Below, piece after piece: positions 9,335-19,092 of a stretch of 64,000 bases of DNA. Source of the DNA: Sva-07 sp963698565 (GTDB lineage Bacteria > Actinomycetota > Acidimicrobiia > Acidimicrobiales > Ilumatobacteraceae); NCBI GenBank assembly GCA_963698565.1, contig CAVORH010000005.1, forward strand, positions 1 to 64,000, written 5' to 3'. Both the position numbers and the translations under genes were made by a program. Numbering within the stretch: the first letter of the stretch is position 1; each line of letters starts with the position of its first letter. The notes below the pieces were generated by a model. It worked only from the letters and a program-made list of their open reading frames with translations, made no database searches and had not been told where the DNA came from.

Positions 9335-10792
9335 GTGACCACCTCGACCACCGCCCCCGAGACAGCGTCCGGCAGTGCACCACCGCCGACGCACAAGGTG
9401 GTGCCCCACCCCACGGTCGCCGAGCGTGTGGCGCGGGGCAAGTCGGCTCGGCGGGAGGTGCCCCGGGCGAGCCACGCAGAGTACCCCGCTGCTCCCGCGC
9501 GGCCGGATCCCGTTGCGCTCCTCGAGGGGCAGGCCGCCTCGCGCGTTCCCGAGCTGGTGCCGATCCGCTACGGCCGGATGCTCGTGTCGCCGTTCACGTT
9601 CTTCCGAGGTGCCGCGCTCGTCATGGCATCCGATCTCGCCGGGACCCCTCGCTCCGGTCTGAACGTCCAGTTGTGTGGTGACGCACACCTCATGAACTTC
9701 GGGGTGTTCGGCTCACCCGAGCGGCGTCTGGTGTTCGACATCAACGACTTCGACGAGACGGCGCCCGGCCCGTTCGAATGGGACGTGAAACGTCTGGGGG
9801 CCAGTTTCGCCATTGCCGGCCGCGACAACGGGTTCAGCGAGAAGGAACGCCGTCGGGCACTGCTCGCCGTCTCCGACGAGTACCGCACGTCGATGGCGAG
9901 GTTCGCCGGCATGAACAACCTCGACGTCTGGTACACGGTGCTCGACGTCGACACCTGGCTCACGAGAGCGGGCAAGGACGTCAAGGCGAAGGTGCTGAAG
10001 CGGGCGGAGGCAAACCTCGCGAAGGCCCGTACCCGCGACAGCCACCACGCGTACGACAAGCTCACCCACCTCGTCGACGGCGAACCCCGCATCATCAGCG
10101 ATCCGCCGCTCATCCAACCGATCGTGGAACTCTTCGACGCGGCCGACCACGAACGGGTGCGCGCCGAGATCCACGAGATCTTCGTGCGATACCGCGAGAG
10201 CCTGCAGAGCGATCGTCGCCGTCTCCTGGAGGAGTTCAGGACCATCGATGTCGCCCGCAAGGTCGTCGGTGTCGGCAGCGTGGGCACCCGAGCCTGGATC
10301 ATCCTGCTGCTCGGCCGCGACGGCAACGACCCGTTGTTCCTGCAGGCGAAGGAAGCGCAACCGTCGGTCCTGTCGTCGTTCGTCGGGACGCCGTCGCGCG
10401 CGTCCAACGGCCAGCGGGTCGTCGACGGACAGCACCTGATGCAGGCGTCGAGCGACATCTTCCTCGGATGGAGTTCCTCGGTCGGTCTCGACGGCGTGAA
10501 GCGGGACTACTACTTCCGTCAGCTCCGCGACTGGAAGGGATCGGCGATGGTCGAGACGATGGACCCGACCCGCTTCGAGATGTACGCACGGCTCTGCGGG
10601 CGAGCCCTCGCTCGTGCCCACGCCCGTTCGGGCGATCGCGTCGCCATCTCGGCCTACCTCGGCTCGAGCGACACCTTCGACAAGGCGATCGCCGAGTTCT
10701 CGGAGCTGTACGCCGACCAGAACGAGCTCGACCACGCTGCGCTGCTCGCGGCCGAGAACAGCGGCCGCATCACCGTGCAGCGCGGCCTCTGA
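9335..10792 (+). CDS. DUF2252 protein (kinase-like fold)
   Basis: A 485-residue protein of DUF2252, an uncharacterised family related to aminoglycoside-phosphotransferase/protein-kinase folds. The motif LCGDAHLMNFGVF corresponds to the catalytic H-x-D-x-x-x-x-N loop and DINDFDET to the metal-binding D-x-D region, so phosphotransfer is plausible but unproven. The first 45 residues are Thr/Pro-rich. GTG 9335 begins eight bases after the stop of the CmcJ-like gene, suggesting co-transcription. Confidence 0.85.
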   Translation: MTTSTTAPETASGSAPPPTHKVVPHPTVAERVARGKSARREVPRASHAEYPAAPARPDPVALLEGQAASRVPELVPIRYGRMLVSPFTFFRGAALVMASDLAGTPRSGLNVQLCGDAHLMNFGVFGSPERRLVFDINDFDETAPGPFEWDVKRLGASFAIAGRDNGFSEKERRRALLAVSDEYRTSMARFAGMNNLDVWYTVLDVDTWLTRAGKDVKAKVLKRAEANLAKARTRDSHHAYDKLTHLVDGEPRIISDPPLIQPIVELFDAADHERVRAEIHEIFVRYRESLQSDRRRLLEEFRTIDVARKVVGVGSVGTRAWIILLLGRDGNDPLFLQAKEAQPSVLSSFVGTPSRASNGQRVVDGQHLMQASSDIFLGWSSSVGLDGVKRDYYFRQLRDWKGSAMVETMDPTRFEMYARLCGRALARAHARSGDRVAISAYLGSSDTFDKAIAEFSELYADQNELDHAALLAAENSGRITVQRGL

Positions 10793-10802
10793 GCGCTGCC
10801 GT

Positions 10803-12530
10803 TCAGGCGTTGGTGCGGGACAGGAACGCCTCCTCGGCCTCAGCGACGGTCGCGAAGATGTGTTGCGAGCCGATCAGATCGGTGAGTTCGTAGCGGTCGA
10901 GTTCCTCCTGGACCTCGGGCATGACCTCGGCGAACACGAGCGTGACGCCCTTCGCTGCGAGGTTCGCGATGATCGACTTGAGCGACTCGGCGCCCGACAT
11001 GTCGATGTCGGGGATCGCGGCGGCATAGACGCACACCCAGTCCGGCGGCTGGTCCGACGCGCCGAACGCGAGCAGCTCCTCGGTGAAGTGCTCGGCGTTC
11101 GCGTAGTACAGCGGGGCGGAGAACCGGTACACCACCAGTCCAGGCTGGGTTCGAGCGTCGGGGCTGACCGCGCCGGCCTTCCAGTGGCCGGTCTCGCTGC
11201 CGGTCGGTGAGGTCAGCACAGCGGTCGGCGGCCGGTACGAGCGGCGAAGGTGATCGATCACCGACAGCACGATCGCGATGATGATCCCCTGGAGCACCCC
11301 GACGACGACGACGGTGGCGGCCGTGATCGTGGCGACGACGAACTCGTCGCGGCGGAACTTCCAGATGCGCTTCATGCCGGCGGTGTCGACCAACTCGATG
11401 CCGATCAGGAACACCACGGTGGAGAGCACGGCGTTCGGCATGTACTGCAGCGGTGCGGTGAGCCACAGCAGCACGATCGCCACGATCGCAACGGTCGTGA
11501 TCGACGCGAGCTGGCTCTTGCCGCCGGCGCCGTCGACCATCTGGGTCTTCGTCGGGCTGCCGTTGACCACGAACGTGCCGGTGAACGCGGCGCCGAGATT
11601 GGCGGCACCGAGGCCCACGAGGTCGACGTTCTCGTCGAACTTGTCGCTGTACTTGGCGGCGTAGGCCCTCGATGTCGCGGCACTCTGGGCGAGGATCAGC
11701 ACGAAGATCGAGATCGCCGTTCCCATCAAGGCCGGTACGTCGCTCCACGGCACCGACGGGAAGCTGAGGCTCGGGAGTCCGCTGGGCACCGGCCCCAGCG
11801 TCGACACGCCGTCGTTGGCGAGATCCCACTGCCAACTGACGAACATCGATCCGATGACGGCGATCAGCGCTCCGGGGATCTTGGGGGAGATCGCCTTGCC
11901 GCCGAAGATGATCACGATCACGCCGACGGAGACGCCGACCGTCGTCCAGTTGACGTCGGCGACGTTCCCGAGCGTGCTGAAGAACTTGGCCAGGGTGTTG
12001 TCGAACGTGTGACTGCCGACGGTGATGCCGCTGCCGGTCGGGATGCCGAGCATCCCGCCGACCTGCCCGAGCGCGACCTGGATGCCGACACCGGTCAGGA
12101 AGCCGATCAGCACCGTTCGGGACATGAAGTCGGCGAGGAAGCCGAGGCCGACGAGCCGGGCGATGATCAACAGCGCCGCGGCCATCAGCGCCACCATGCC
12201 GGCGAGTGCGACGTACTGATCCGACTGTGCCGTGGCGAGGCCGGCCAGACCGGCAGCCAGGACCGCGGCCGTCGCCGAGTCGGCGCCGACGACGAGGTGC
12301 CGGGACGAGCCGAGCAGCGCGAACAGCAGCAGCGGGATCACGATCGTGTAGAGCCCGGTGATCACCGGCATGCCCGCGATCGACGTGTAGCCCATGACCT
12401 CGGGGATCGCCAGGGCGGCGAGTGTCACGCCGGCGATGATGTCGGTGGGAACGCCGGAGCGGTTCCACGGAAGAATCCCTTGCATCACCGGGAATCGGCG
12501 TGCTGACTTGGTGGTCGGTGTCTTGTCCAT
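10803..12530 (-). CDS. SulP/SLC26 anion transporter with C-terminal STAS domain
   Basis: A 575-residue inner-membrane transporter. The N-terminus has the family hallmark LAALAIPEVMGYTSIAGMP, followed by some 12 hydrophobic helices to about residue 430. The STAS domain occupies roughly 455-565, with DMSGAESLKSII around the site that is phosphorylated in anti-sigma antagonists. SulP proteins carry sulfate, bicarbonate or other anions; the substrate cannot be read from sequence. ATG 12530 is preceded by GAGAGGA. Divergent from a second STAS-type gene at 12661. Confidence 0.93.
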   Translation of the reverse strand: MDKTPTTKSARRFPVMQGILPWNRSGVPTDIIAGVTLAALAIPEVMGYTSIAGMPVITGLYTIVIPLLLFALLGSSRHLVVGADSATAAVLAAGLAGLATAQSDQYVALAGMVALMAAALLIIARLVGLGFLADFMSRTVLIGFLTGVGIQVALGQVGGMLGIPTGSGITVGSHTFDNTLAKFFSTLGNVADVNWTTVGVSVGVIVIIFGGKAISPKIPGALIAVIGSMFVSWQWDLANDGVSTLGPVPSGLPSLSFPSVPWSDVPALMGTAISIFVLILAQSAATSRAYAAKYSDKFDENVDLVGLGAANLGAAFTGTFVVNGSPTKTQMVDGAGGKSQLASITTVAIVAIVLLWLTAPLQYMPNAVLSTVVFLIGIELVDTAGMKRIWKFRRDEFVVATITAATVVVVGVLQGIIIAIVLSVIDHLRRSYRPPTAVLTSPTGSETGHWKAGAVSPDARTQPGLVVYRFSAPLYYANAEHFTEELLAFGASDQPPDWVCVYAAAIPDIDMSGAESLKSIIANLAAKGVTLVFAEVMPEVQEELDRYELTDLIGSQHIFATVAEAEEAFLSRTNA

Positions 12531-12660
12531 CGGTCCTCTCAGATGACGAGACGCTGAACATACGTCAAAACCACCAGACGCAGCGTCAACCAGATGGGGT
12601 GAACGAGCGGGGGCAGGAGCCTGCAGGTTCCCGGTGGTACGTTTCGACCAGGAGGCACTC

Positions 12661-13026
12661 ATGACCATGGAATTGATCGACGACCTCCCCGACAACGTCG
12701 TCGGGGTCCGGGCGATCGGCGAGGTGGAGGACGACGACTACGACGACGTGCTCGAACCGGCGATCGAGGACCGGCTGTCGCGGCACGCCAAGATCCGGTT
12801 GCTCTACGTCCTGGGAAGCGAGTTCACCGGCTACGAAGCCGACGCGATGTGGGACGACACCAAGCTCGGCTTGAAGACGTTCAACTCCTACGAGCGCATG
12901 GGCGTCGTCACCGACGCGACCTGGGTGCGCCGCTCGATCAAGGCATTCGGCTGGTTGATCCCGGGCGAGGTCCGCGTGTTCCACGTCGACGAACTCGACG
13001 CCGCACGCACCTGGATCACGGCCTGA
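12661..13026 (+). CDS. SpoIIAA-like STAS-fold protein
   Basis: A 121-residue protein of the SpoIIAA-like/STAS family, with the pattern GVRAIGEVEDDDYDDVLEPAI, a central IRLLYVLGSEFTGY strand and a C-terminal EVRVFHVDELDAARTW. Such proteins bind small ligands or membranes; no regulatory partner is visible. A GGAGG ribosome site lies five bases before ATG 12661. It shares its intergenic region with the SulP transporter, so the two may be co-regulated. Confidence 0.82.
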   Translation: MTMELIDDLPDNVVGVRAIGEVEDDDYDDVLEPAIEDRLSRHAKIRLLYVLGSEFTGYEADAMWDDTKLGLKTFNSYERMGVVTDATWVRRSIKAFGWLIPGEVRVFHVDELDAARTWITA

Positions 13027-13072
13027 GACCCGTGCGGTTCGGCGCGTTCACCTCCAGGGAGCCGGTCGAACG

Positions 13073-13459
13073 ATGACGTTCGAAGGGACGATGGAGAACA
13101 TCGCCCTCGTCTTCGAGGCTGTCGGGGTCGCGATCATCGCGATCGGTGGCATCGTTGCACTCGTGCGGGGCGTGAAGGACTTCGGCCATTTCGACCGGTT
13201 CTTCGACGACGTCCGCCGGGGCTTCGGGCGCCCGCTGATCCTCGGGCTCGAAGTGCTCGTCGCCGCCGACATCATCAAGACGATCACGGTCGACCCGAGT
13301 CTCGAGAGCGTGGCCGTGCTCGGCATCCTCGTCGCGGTCCGGATCGCGCTCAGCTTCTCGCTCGACATCGAGGTCGATGGCGTCGTTCCGTGGCACCGCC
13401 TCCGCAGCGACGCGATGCTGCGCGGGAAGGCGAGCGCGGCCGCCGAGCAGGAGCCCTGA
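13073..13459 (+). CDS. DUF1622 membrane protein
   Basis: A 128-residue membrane protein with three hydrophobic segments and the DUF1622 core LGLEVLVAADIIKTIT, followed by a VLGILVAVRIALSFSLDIE helix. Function unknown. It is 46 bases downstream of the STAS gene on the same strand and is convergent with the esterase gene at 13488. Confidence 0.85.
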   Translation: MTFEGTMENIALVFEAVGVAIIAIGGIVALVRGVKDFGHFDRFFDDVRRGFGRPLILGLEVLVAADIIKTITVDPSLESVAVLGILVAVRIALSFSLDIEVDGVVPWHRLRSDAMLRGKASAAAEQEP

Positions 13460-13487
13460 CCGGGAGCCAACGCCCCGGGGACGTCGG

Positions 13488-14705
13488 CTACTTGCTCGTC
13501 ACCGTCACGCCGGGCGTGACGACCGACTCGTCGAGCCCGATCGGCTCGGCGTCGATGCCGAACACCCAGCGATAGAAGCCGGTGGCGCCCTGGTTGATCC
13601 CGGGCCACACGTCCTGAACGGCGCGGTTCGGCTCCTCGCAGCCGTCGGTGGCGAGACGTCGGATGCTCTCGTCGAGGAACGGTCCGAGTCCGGCGGCCTC
13701 GCCCAAGTCGATCAGATTGGAGTCGCCGCCGCCGATCGCACAGAGGTCGGAGAACGCGAGGTGGCCCGCGCCGTCGAAGTTCCAGAACCACGACGGCGGC
13801 GGCGCAGCATCGAATGCTGCCTGCGTGCGCTCGACCGGGTCGACGATCGTGTCGAGCGCTCCGGCCATGAACATCGATGGAACGTCCGGGGCGGCGTCGC
13901 CGAGACCGGAGGCGTAGGACACGTAGCCGAGGATCCCGGGATCGCCCGCCATCTCCACGATCGTGCCGCCGCCCGCCGAGTGACCGCCGAGTGCGACCCG
14001 CTCGTTGTCGAGCGATCCGCCGAGCAGTGGGTCGCCGTCGAGCGTGGTCAGGTAGGTGCGCATCGACCGCATCTGGTCGATCGCCGGTGGCTGGCCCTCG
14101 GCGGTGCCACCGAACCGGTTGAGGAGGTCGCGCGACGGGTGATCGGTCGATGCGGTGACGATCCCCCACGAGGCGAGGTGTTGTGCGAGCTCGCTGGACT
14201 GGAGCCGGAACGAGGCCGCACCATGGCTGAACAGCACGACCGGGAAGGGCCCGTCCCCGGCTGGGGGAGCGTCTCGCGTCGCGTCGATGACGAAGGAGTC
14301 GTCGATGTCGCCGGTGATCAGCGTTGCGATGCCCTCCGGAAGGAAGTTGCGAACGTTGTAGGTGTCGGTGCCACCTGCGGCCGATTCGTCGGCGGGGTAC
14401 CAGATCTCGACCAGACCGCCTTCGGGGAGGGTGCGTGTGGTGACTCCCACTGCGTACGGCCCCGCTGCTGCGAGCTCCGCAGCGGTGACCTCCGGCTGCG
14501 CCGCCTCGGTCGTCTCCGGAACCTCGGTCGTCGAGGTCGCCTCGGTCGTCGCCGGGGTGGTGTCCGCAGGTGCGTCGGTGGTGGCTGGGACCGAGCTCGT
14601 CTCAGGGGTCGTCTCGGAGGTCGTCTCGGACGCCGAATCGGAGTCGGATCCGCACGCCGCAGCGATCAGGGTCGCGCTGACGAGGAGGGGGAGGAGTCGT
14701 CGCAT
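13488..14705 (-). CDS. Lipoprotein alpha/beta hydrolase, PAF-acetylhydrolase-like
   Basis: A 405-residue secreted esterase/lipase. The signal peptide ends in AACGS, a lipobox, followed by a Thr/Glu-rich spacer of about 60 residues. The hydrolase part has the oxyanion HG in VVLFSHGAASF, the nucleophile elbow GGHSAGG, an acid near AGALDTIVD and a likely catalytic His in DGAGHLAFSD, as in PAF-acetylhydrolase and chlorophyllase-type families. Substrate unknown. Its start codon lies inside the descending arm of a 16-bp hairpin just downstream of the thiolase gene, so expression may be attenuated. Confidence 0.85.
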   Translation of the reverse strand: MRRLLPLLVSATLIAAACGSDSDSASETTSETTPETSSVPATTDAPADTTPATTEATSTTEVPETTEAAQPEVTAAELAAAGPYAVGVTTRTLPEGGLVEIWYPADESAAGGTDTYNVRNFLPEGIATLITGDIDDSFVIDATRDAPPAGDGPFPVVLFSHGAASFRLQSSELAQHLASWGIVTASTDHPSRDLLNRFGGTAEGQPPAIDQMRSMRTYLTTLDGDPLLGGSLDNERVALGGHSAGGGTIVEMAGDPGILGYVSYASGLGDAAPDVPSMFMAGALDTIVDPVERTQAAFDAAPPPSWFWNFDGAGHLAFSDLCAIGGGDSNLIDLGEAAGLGPFLDESIRRLATDGCEEPNRAVQDVWPGINQGATGFYRWVFGIDAEPIGLDESVVTPGVTVTSK

Positions 14706-14741
14706 CGGCGGGATCGTACGAGGCGCGATCCCGCCGATGCG
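14701..14741 (-). terminator. Perfect 16-bp hairpin between thiolase and esterase
   Basis: Arms at 14701-14716 and 14726-14741 are exact reverse complements (CGCATCGGCGGGATCG on plus) with a 9-base loop. On the minus strand it begins seven bases after the thiolase stop codon and its second arm contains the ATG of the esterase. No T-run follows. It can serve as a transcription terminator/attenuator or as a structure hiding the start codon. Confidence 0.65.
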
Positions 14742-14748
14742 AGACGAG

Positions 14749-15922
14749 TCAGTAGATCTCGATGAGGCCTGCGGCACCCTGGCCGCCGCCGATGCACATC
14801 GTGACGACGCCCCACTTGGCGCCACGACGCTTGCCCTCGAGCAGGATGTGCCCTGCGCAGCGTGTGCCCGTCATCCCGAACGGGTGGCCGATCGCGATCG
14901 AGCCACCGTTGACGTTGTACTTCTCGGGATCGATGCCGAGCGTGTCACGCGAGTACAGGCACTGGCTGGCGAACGCCTCGTTGAGTTCCCAGAGGTCGAT
15001 GTCGTCGACGGTGAGACCATGGCGCTTCAACAGTTTCGGCACGGCGTAGATCGGTCCGATGCCCATTTCGTCGGGCTCGCACCCGGCGACGGCCCAGCCC
15101 TTGAAGGCCCCGAGCGGTTCGATGTCGCGGCGCGAGGCCTCCTCGTCGGACATCAGCACCACGGCGGCGGCGCCGTCGGACAGCTGGCTGGCGTTGCCCG
15201 CGGTCACGAAGTTGCCCTCGCCGCGAACCGGCTGGAGCTGCGACAGGCCTTCGAGCGTGGTCGACGGCCGGTTGCACTCGTCGCCGGTCACCGTGTACTC
15301 GACCATCGACTCTTCCTTGGTCTCGCGGTCGACGAGCTTCATCGTGGTCGCCATCGGGACGATCTCGTCCTCGAAGAGCCCGTTCTCCTGGGCGGCGGCC
15401 ATCCGCATCTGCGAGGTGTAGGAGTACTCGTCCTGGTACTCGCGCGACACGTTGTAGCGCTGGGCGACGATGTCGGCGGTCTCGATCATCGCCATGTAGA
15501 TCGCCGGGTACATGTCGGTGAGCTTGGGGTCCATGTTGACCGAGCCGCCCATGCCGGGGCTGGGGATCGAGATCGACTCGACGCCGCCGGCGACCACGCA
15601 GTCGGCTCCGTCGACCTTGATGTAGTTGGCCGCGACGGCGATCGAGTTGAGGCCCGGACGAGCAATGACGCTGGATCGTGTTGCCACCCGTGGTCACCGG
15701 CAGGCCCGCCAAGAGGCCGGCGAGACGGCCCAGGTTCCCGGCGCCGTGGGCGCCATTGCCGAGCGCGACGTCCTCGACCGCCTCTGGCTCGACGCCCGCC
15801 CGTTCGACTGCGTTGCTGATGGCGTGGGCTGCCATCGACATCGCCGGCGTGACGTTGAATCCACCACGACCGGCCTTGGCGAGACCGGTACGGGCGTAGG
15901 AAACGAAGACTGCTTCGCGCAT
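14749..15922 (-). CDS. Acetyl-CoA acetyltransferase (thiolase), frameshifted
   Basis: Thiolase of about 390 residues that condenses or cleaves acyl-CoA in fatty-acid or ketone-body type metabolism. Nucleophile Cys87 is in QRHCSSG; the catalytic His is in AIGHPFGMTG and the second Cys in MCIGGGQGAA near the C-terminus. The frame breaks at the CCC run 15653-15655 (plus), right after HCSSG; removing one base gives the expected GLNSIAVAANYIK. Everything else is intact, so this is probably a working gene. ATG 15922 gives the normal family N-terminus MREAVFVSYARTG. Confidence 0.9.
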
Positions 15923-16188
15923 GGTGCGCTCCTTCTGCGAACTGAATTGGCTGGAACTGGATCGAGTGATCAGGCGTCGGCGACGCTAGCCGCCGGGTCG
16001 ATCGCAGGCCGAGGCCGACCGGTCGCACCGTGCGGCCGCTGAATGCCCTGCTCGGGATCGGCGGGATCGCCGGACACCTCCAGAGCGACAGCGCACGTCG
16101 CATCGCGGACAACCGCCGCTTTCTCGGAGACCGGACACGCTCCTCGGCGGTTAGCCTGCGCACGCACCCGAGACAAAGGATCACGATC
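15923..16188. promoter_or_regulatory. Divergent intergenic region
   Basis: The 266 bases separate the thiolase (minus) from the small basic protein (plus). GAGCGCACC lies just before the thiolase ATG and AAAGGA before ATG 16189. I see no gene, hairpin or recognisable promoter motif in it. Confidence 0.3.
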
Positions 16189-16516
16189 ATGGCTCCGCAG
16201 GCCAAACTCACACCGCTCCAGGAAACCGAAGCCCGCCGACTCGCCGAGCAGGAGGCCCGCGCGAACAAGGTCGCCAAGACCTACTCCGACGAGGAGAAGG
16301 CCACGCGCAAGGAGCGTGTCGCGAAGGCGAAGGACGCGATGAGTCGCTCGGTCGGTCTGAAGGGTGCGCACGTGGCGCCCGGCCCGTGCGGCGATCAAGA
16401 AGTACCTGCAGAATCTGAACGACCCGAAGCAGCCCGACGACGCTGCGTTCGAGGCGCTGATCGAGGCGCCGTTCAAGGCGCCGCCGAAGAAGAAGACCAA
16501 CGACCGTCGCTTCTGA
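16189..16516 (+). CDS. Small Lys/Ala-rich basic protein (frameshifted)
   Basis: About 108 residues, highly charged: a helical first half rich in E, K, R and A, then AIKKYLQNLNDPKQPDDAAF and a basic tail PPKKKTNDRRF. Two frames join at the CCC run 16378-16380: dropping one C gives APARAAIKKYLQNL and a normal stop at 16516. ATG 16189 has AAAGGA eight bases upstream. I do not recognise the family. A nucleic-acid-binding role would be a guess from composition only. Confidence 0.6.
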
Positions 16517-16546
16517 GCGCCGGTCAGCGGTCCGGCGGCGCTCCGA

Positions 16547-17229
16547 TCACGCGGTGAGACCGCTGATGCCGTTCCCGATGAGGGCGGCACCGATCACGGC
16601 GAACAGCACGGCCATCACCGCGGCGTTGTTCTGGGCCAGCCAGATCTTCCAGCTGTCGAGGACGGCAGCGGAGCGATCGCCCATGGCGAGCGCGACCACG
16701 AGCGGCGCCGCAACGCCGGCAGACCCGATCAACGCATAGACGACCACCGTCGAGACGGCCTCGCCGGTGCTGAGCGCGGCAGAGGAGATCTCGACTGCAG
16801 CGGCCAGTGACACCGCGAGGTTCTTCGGATTGACCGCGCCGATCACGAGGCCGGTCGTGAACGACTTGCCGGCGGTGAAGCTCGCGATGCCGGCCATCCA
16901 CTTCGGCTGTTCCGGCTCCATGCCCGCTTCGGGGCGCCGCTGGAGTTGACGGTACGCGGCCGACGAACAGCAGCGCCGCCGAGCAGGATCCTGATCCAGG
17001 ACGACGTCGTCGAGGCCCCGGAGTCGGAGTTCGACAGCTCCTGCGACGAGGCGATCGCGATCAGGAGGCCGAGCACCGCGGCGACACCGAGGTAGAAGCC
17101 GACGACGAACGCCCCCGCATTCGGTTTGGGATGATCGGTGAACAGCAGCAGGATCACGGCGATGATCGGCAACGGCGAGATCGCGATCGCCAGTGCCAGC
17201 GGAAGGATCTGTCCGATGACGTTGCCCAT
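16547..17229 (-). CDS. GAP-family (Sap/LysE-like) membrane transporter, frameshifted
   Basis: About 227 residues and six hydrophobic helices. The start MGNVIGQILPLALAIAISPL and the later VNPKNLAVSLAAA match the GAP/Sap (sulfolipid-1-addressing protein) family, related to LysE exporters. The N- and C-terminal halves are in different frames that must join between about 16950 and 16985. AAYRQLQRRPEAG is the probable sequence at the join. A single missing base would repair it. Probably exports a lipid or small molecule; substrate unknown. Confidence 0.78.
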
Positions 17230-17234
17230 GGGTG

Positions 17235-17693
17235 TCAGCGGGTGGCCGGCAGGACCGCGTCGACGAGGGCGTTCTCGAGGCGGGTCAACTCGCCCGAGAT
17301 CCGTGCCCGTGCCCGGCGTCGTTCGGCGAGCGGCATCGTCGCCGAGATCGCTGCGGCACGCTGGAGTTCGTCGATCGCCTGGTGAATCGCGGAACCGGTC
17401 GGGTCGTCGCGGTCGGGAAACACCAGGTCGGCGTTGCGCTCCAGCGCCGAGAGCCGTCGCTCGACGCCCCGTTGACCGAACCGACGCGTCGGGTCGAACT
17501 GGCTGAGCCCGCCCGGCGCGCGGTCATCGCCGGTCGATCGTCGGGCTGACGCCCACGATCGGGCTGCAGCCGGGGCCTTCGCCAGTTGCGTACGCACCCG
17601 CTCGTCCTGGAGCGCGGCGATCGCCAGCATCACGGCGCCCCGAACGAGCTTGCTGCTCGATGTCGGCACGGGAAGGGAACGCTTCGGTGCCAT
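17235..17693 (-). CDS. Hypothetical protein
   Basis: A 152-residue protein, mostly helical and Arg/Ala-rich, without recognised domain or signal peptide. ATG 17693 (MAPKRSLPVP) is the likeliest start because the upstream part of the frame is Arg-rich noise and lies in the gap to the next gene. It is five bases upstream of the GAP transporter start, so the two are probably co-transcribed. Confidence 0.6.
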   Translation of the reverse strand: MAPKRSLPVPTSSSKLVRGAVMLAIAALQDERVRTQLAKAPAAARSWASARRSTGDDRAPGGLSQFDPTRRFGQRGVERRLSALERNADLVFPDRDDPTGSAIHQAIDELQRAAAISATMPLAERRRARARISGELTRLENALVDAVLPATR

Positions 17694-17736
17694 CGTGACG
17701 CAGAGTGTACGGGCCGACGCCGGCCGGCCCGACCGC

Positions 17737-18960
17737 TCAGGTCGCCGCTTCGACGGCCTCGACGTCGGCCGGAGCCGTCGCCTCGGCACGGGCCCGGTCG
17801 GCGAGGCACAGGCCCCTGAGTCCCTCGATGCAGGCGGCAAGGATCGCCGCGAACACGAGGATGCCGAACCAGTTCGTCAGGGCGGGCAGCGGCGCCCAGA
17901 ACACCATGATCAGGAAGATCGCGGCGCCGACTCCCCAACGCACGCCGGGGCCGCCGACGAATGCCGGTGCGATGAATCGGCGGATCGACCTCGCCACCGC
18001 CGTCGGGCCGGCGAGCACGGCGCCCAGGACGATGATCACGCCGATCCACGTGATGTTCCAGCCGATGTCGCGGAGGAGCTGCGATCCGATCTTCCAGACC
18101 GCCTCCGCGGCGGGGCGATTGCTCTGCTTCTGCACCGCTGTGTCGAGCAGGCGGCTGCCGCCGAATCGGAGCCCGGCGAGGATGAGCAGCCCGACGATCA
18201 GGATCGACAGCCCCGCCGCTCGTGTGGCGACCCGGCGCCAACCGTCGGCGAGGAAGATGGCCCCGGCGTAGAGGCCGATCACGACGAAGAACAGCAACCA
18301 CGACGCCCACTGGACGAAGGTGACCGCGGTCTGGAGACTGTCGAGTTTCGACGACTGGATGATGGTGATCTGGCCGGCATCTGCCGGAATCCGGTCGACG
18401 ACGGCGCCGGGCAGCCCGAGGTCGGCGGCCAACTGCACGACAATTTGACGCACGTCGAGGGTGACGTTCCCGTTGGATGTCGAGAGCGCGTCGACCCTCG
18501 TGTCGTCTTCGAGGATGTTGACGATCGTCTGGTGGGCGACGCGGTTGGCGTCGGTCCAGATGGTGGCGACCTGGTCGGTGGCCAGCAGTCGGTCGACGGC
18601 GTCGGTCGCCGGGTTCCGAAGCGCCGACGCGAGCGCGCCCGAGAGGCCGCTGAGGTTCGCCGGCAGCAGGCCGCCGAGCTGGGCGGACACGTCGACGTTC
18701 GTGTACAGCTGATCGACGACGTAGACCGAGATGGCTTCCCGAATGGTGGGTTCGGCCAGCAGTTGGTCGGACGCATCGACCCAGTTGTCGGTGTTGAGTG
18801 CGGCGCGGTCGACCCACACGTTCGCGGCCGTGACCAGCATGATCACCGCTGCCAGCACGATCATGAGATGGACCGCCACCGAATGCCGATGGTCCGGTTC
18901 GGCAGCGCCGTCGGTGCCACCCCCCGTTGTCTCGACTTCGTCCACGATTTCGCTCTCCAT
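17737..18960 (-). CDS. Conserved integral membrane protein
   Basis: A 407-residue protein with a short acidic cytoplasmic N-terminus, one membrane helix (about 28-47), a large extracytoplasmic domain (about 50-215) starting VWVDRAALNTDNWV, then a bundle of about five hydrophobic helices. This layout is typical of actinobacterial envelope proteins whose outer segment starts with a W-V-D/A-x-T-x-x-W-V motif. Function unknown. First gene of a leftward set that includes the two genes downstream. Confidence 0.75.
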   Translation of the reverse strand: MESEIVDEVETTGGGTDGAAEPDHRHSVAVHLMIVLAAVIMLVTAANVWVDRAALNTDNWVDASDQLLAEPTIREAISVYVVDQLYTNVDVSAQLGGLLPANLSGLSGALASALRNPATDAVDRLLATDQVATIWTDANRVAHQTIVNILEDDTRVDALSTSNGNVTLDVRQIVVQLAADLGLPGAVVDRIPADAGQITIIQSSKLDSLQTAVTFVQWASWLLFFVVIGLYAGAIFLADGWRRVATRAAGLSILIVGLLILAGLRFGGSRLLDTAVQKQSNRPAAEAVWKIGSQLLRDIGWNITWIGVIIVLGAVLAGPTAVARSIRRFIAPAFVGGPGVRWGVGAAIFLIMVFWAPLPALTNWFGILVFAAILAACIEGLRGLCLADRARAEATAPADVEAVEAAT

Positions 18961-19039
18961 GTCTGATCCCTTCGGTCGGCCCGCGCCGAACGGCCGACGC
19001 TTGTCTCATCATGGTCGCACGGACGCCGTCGGTCCAACA

Positions 19040-19092
19040 TCACCCGCCGGGGGTGAACCGAGACGACGCCACCCCGATTCACCCCGAATGGA
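19040..19092. promoter_or_regulatory. Repeated TCACCC/GGGTGA motifs in divergent promoter region
   Basis: TCACCC, five bases, GGGTGA forms a perfect dyad at 19040-19056, and a further TTCACCCCGA copy lies at about 19079. The block sits in the 222-base gap between the membrane protein (18960, minus) and the DUF6325 gene (19183, plus). Similar GGGGTGAA words occur in two other divergent gaps (12596 and 24450-24465). Operator role is inferred. Confidence 0.35.

Noticed and set aside
15970..16131. Possible 53-codon minus-strand ORF ending near the thiolase
   Set aside because: The apparent start is GTC, not a start codon, and no ribosome site fits.
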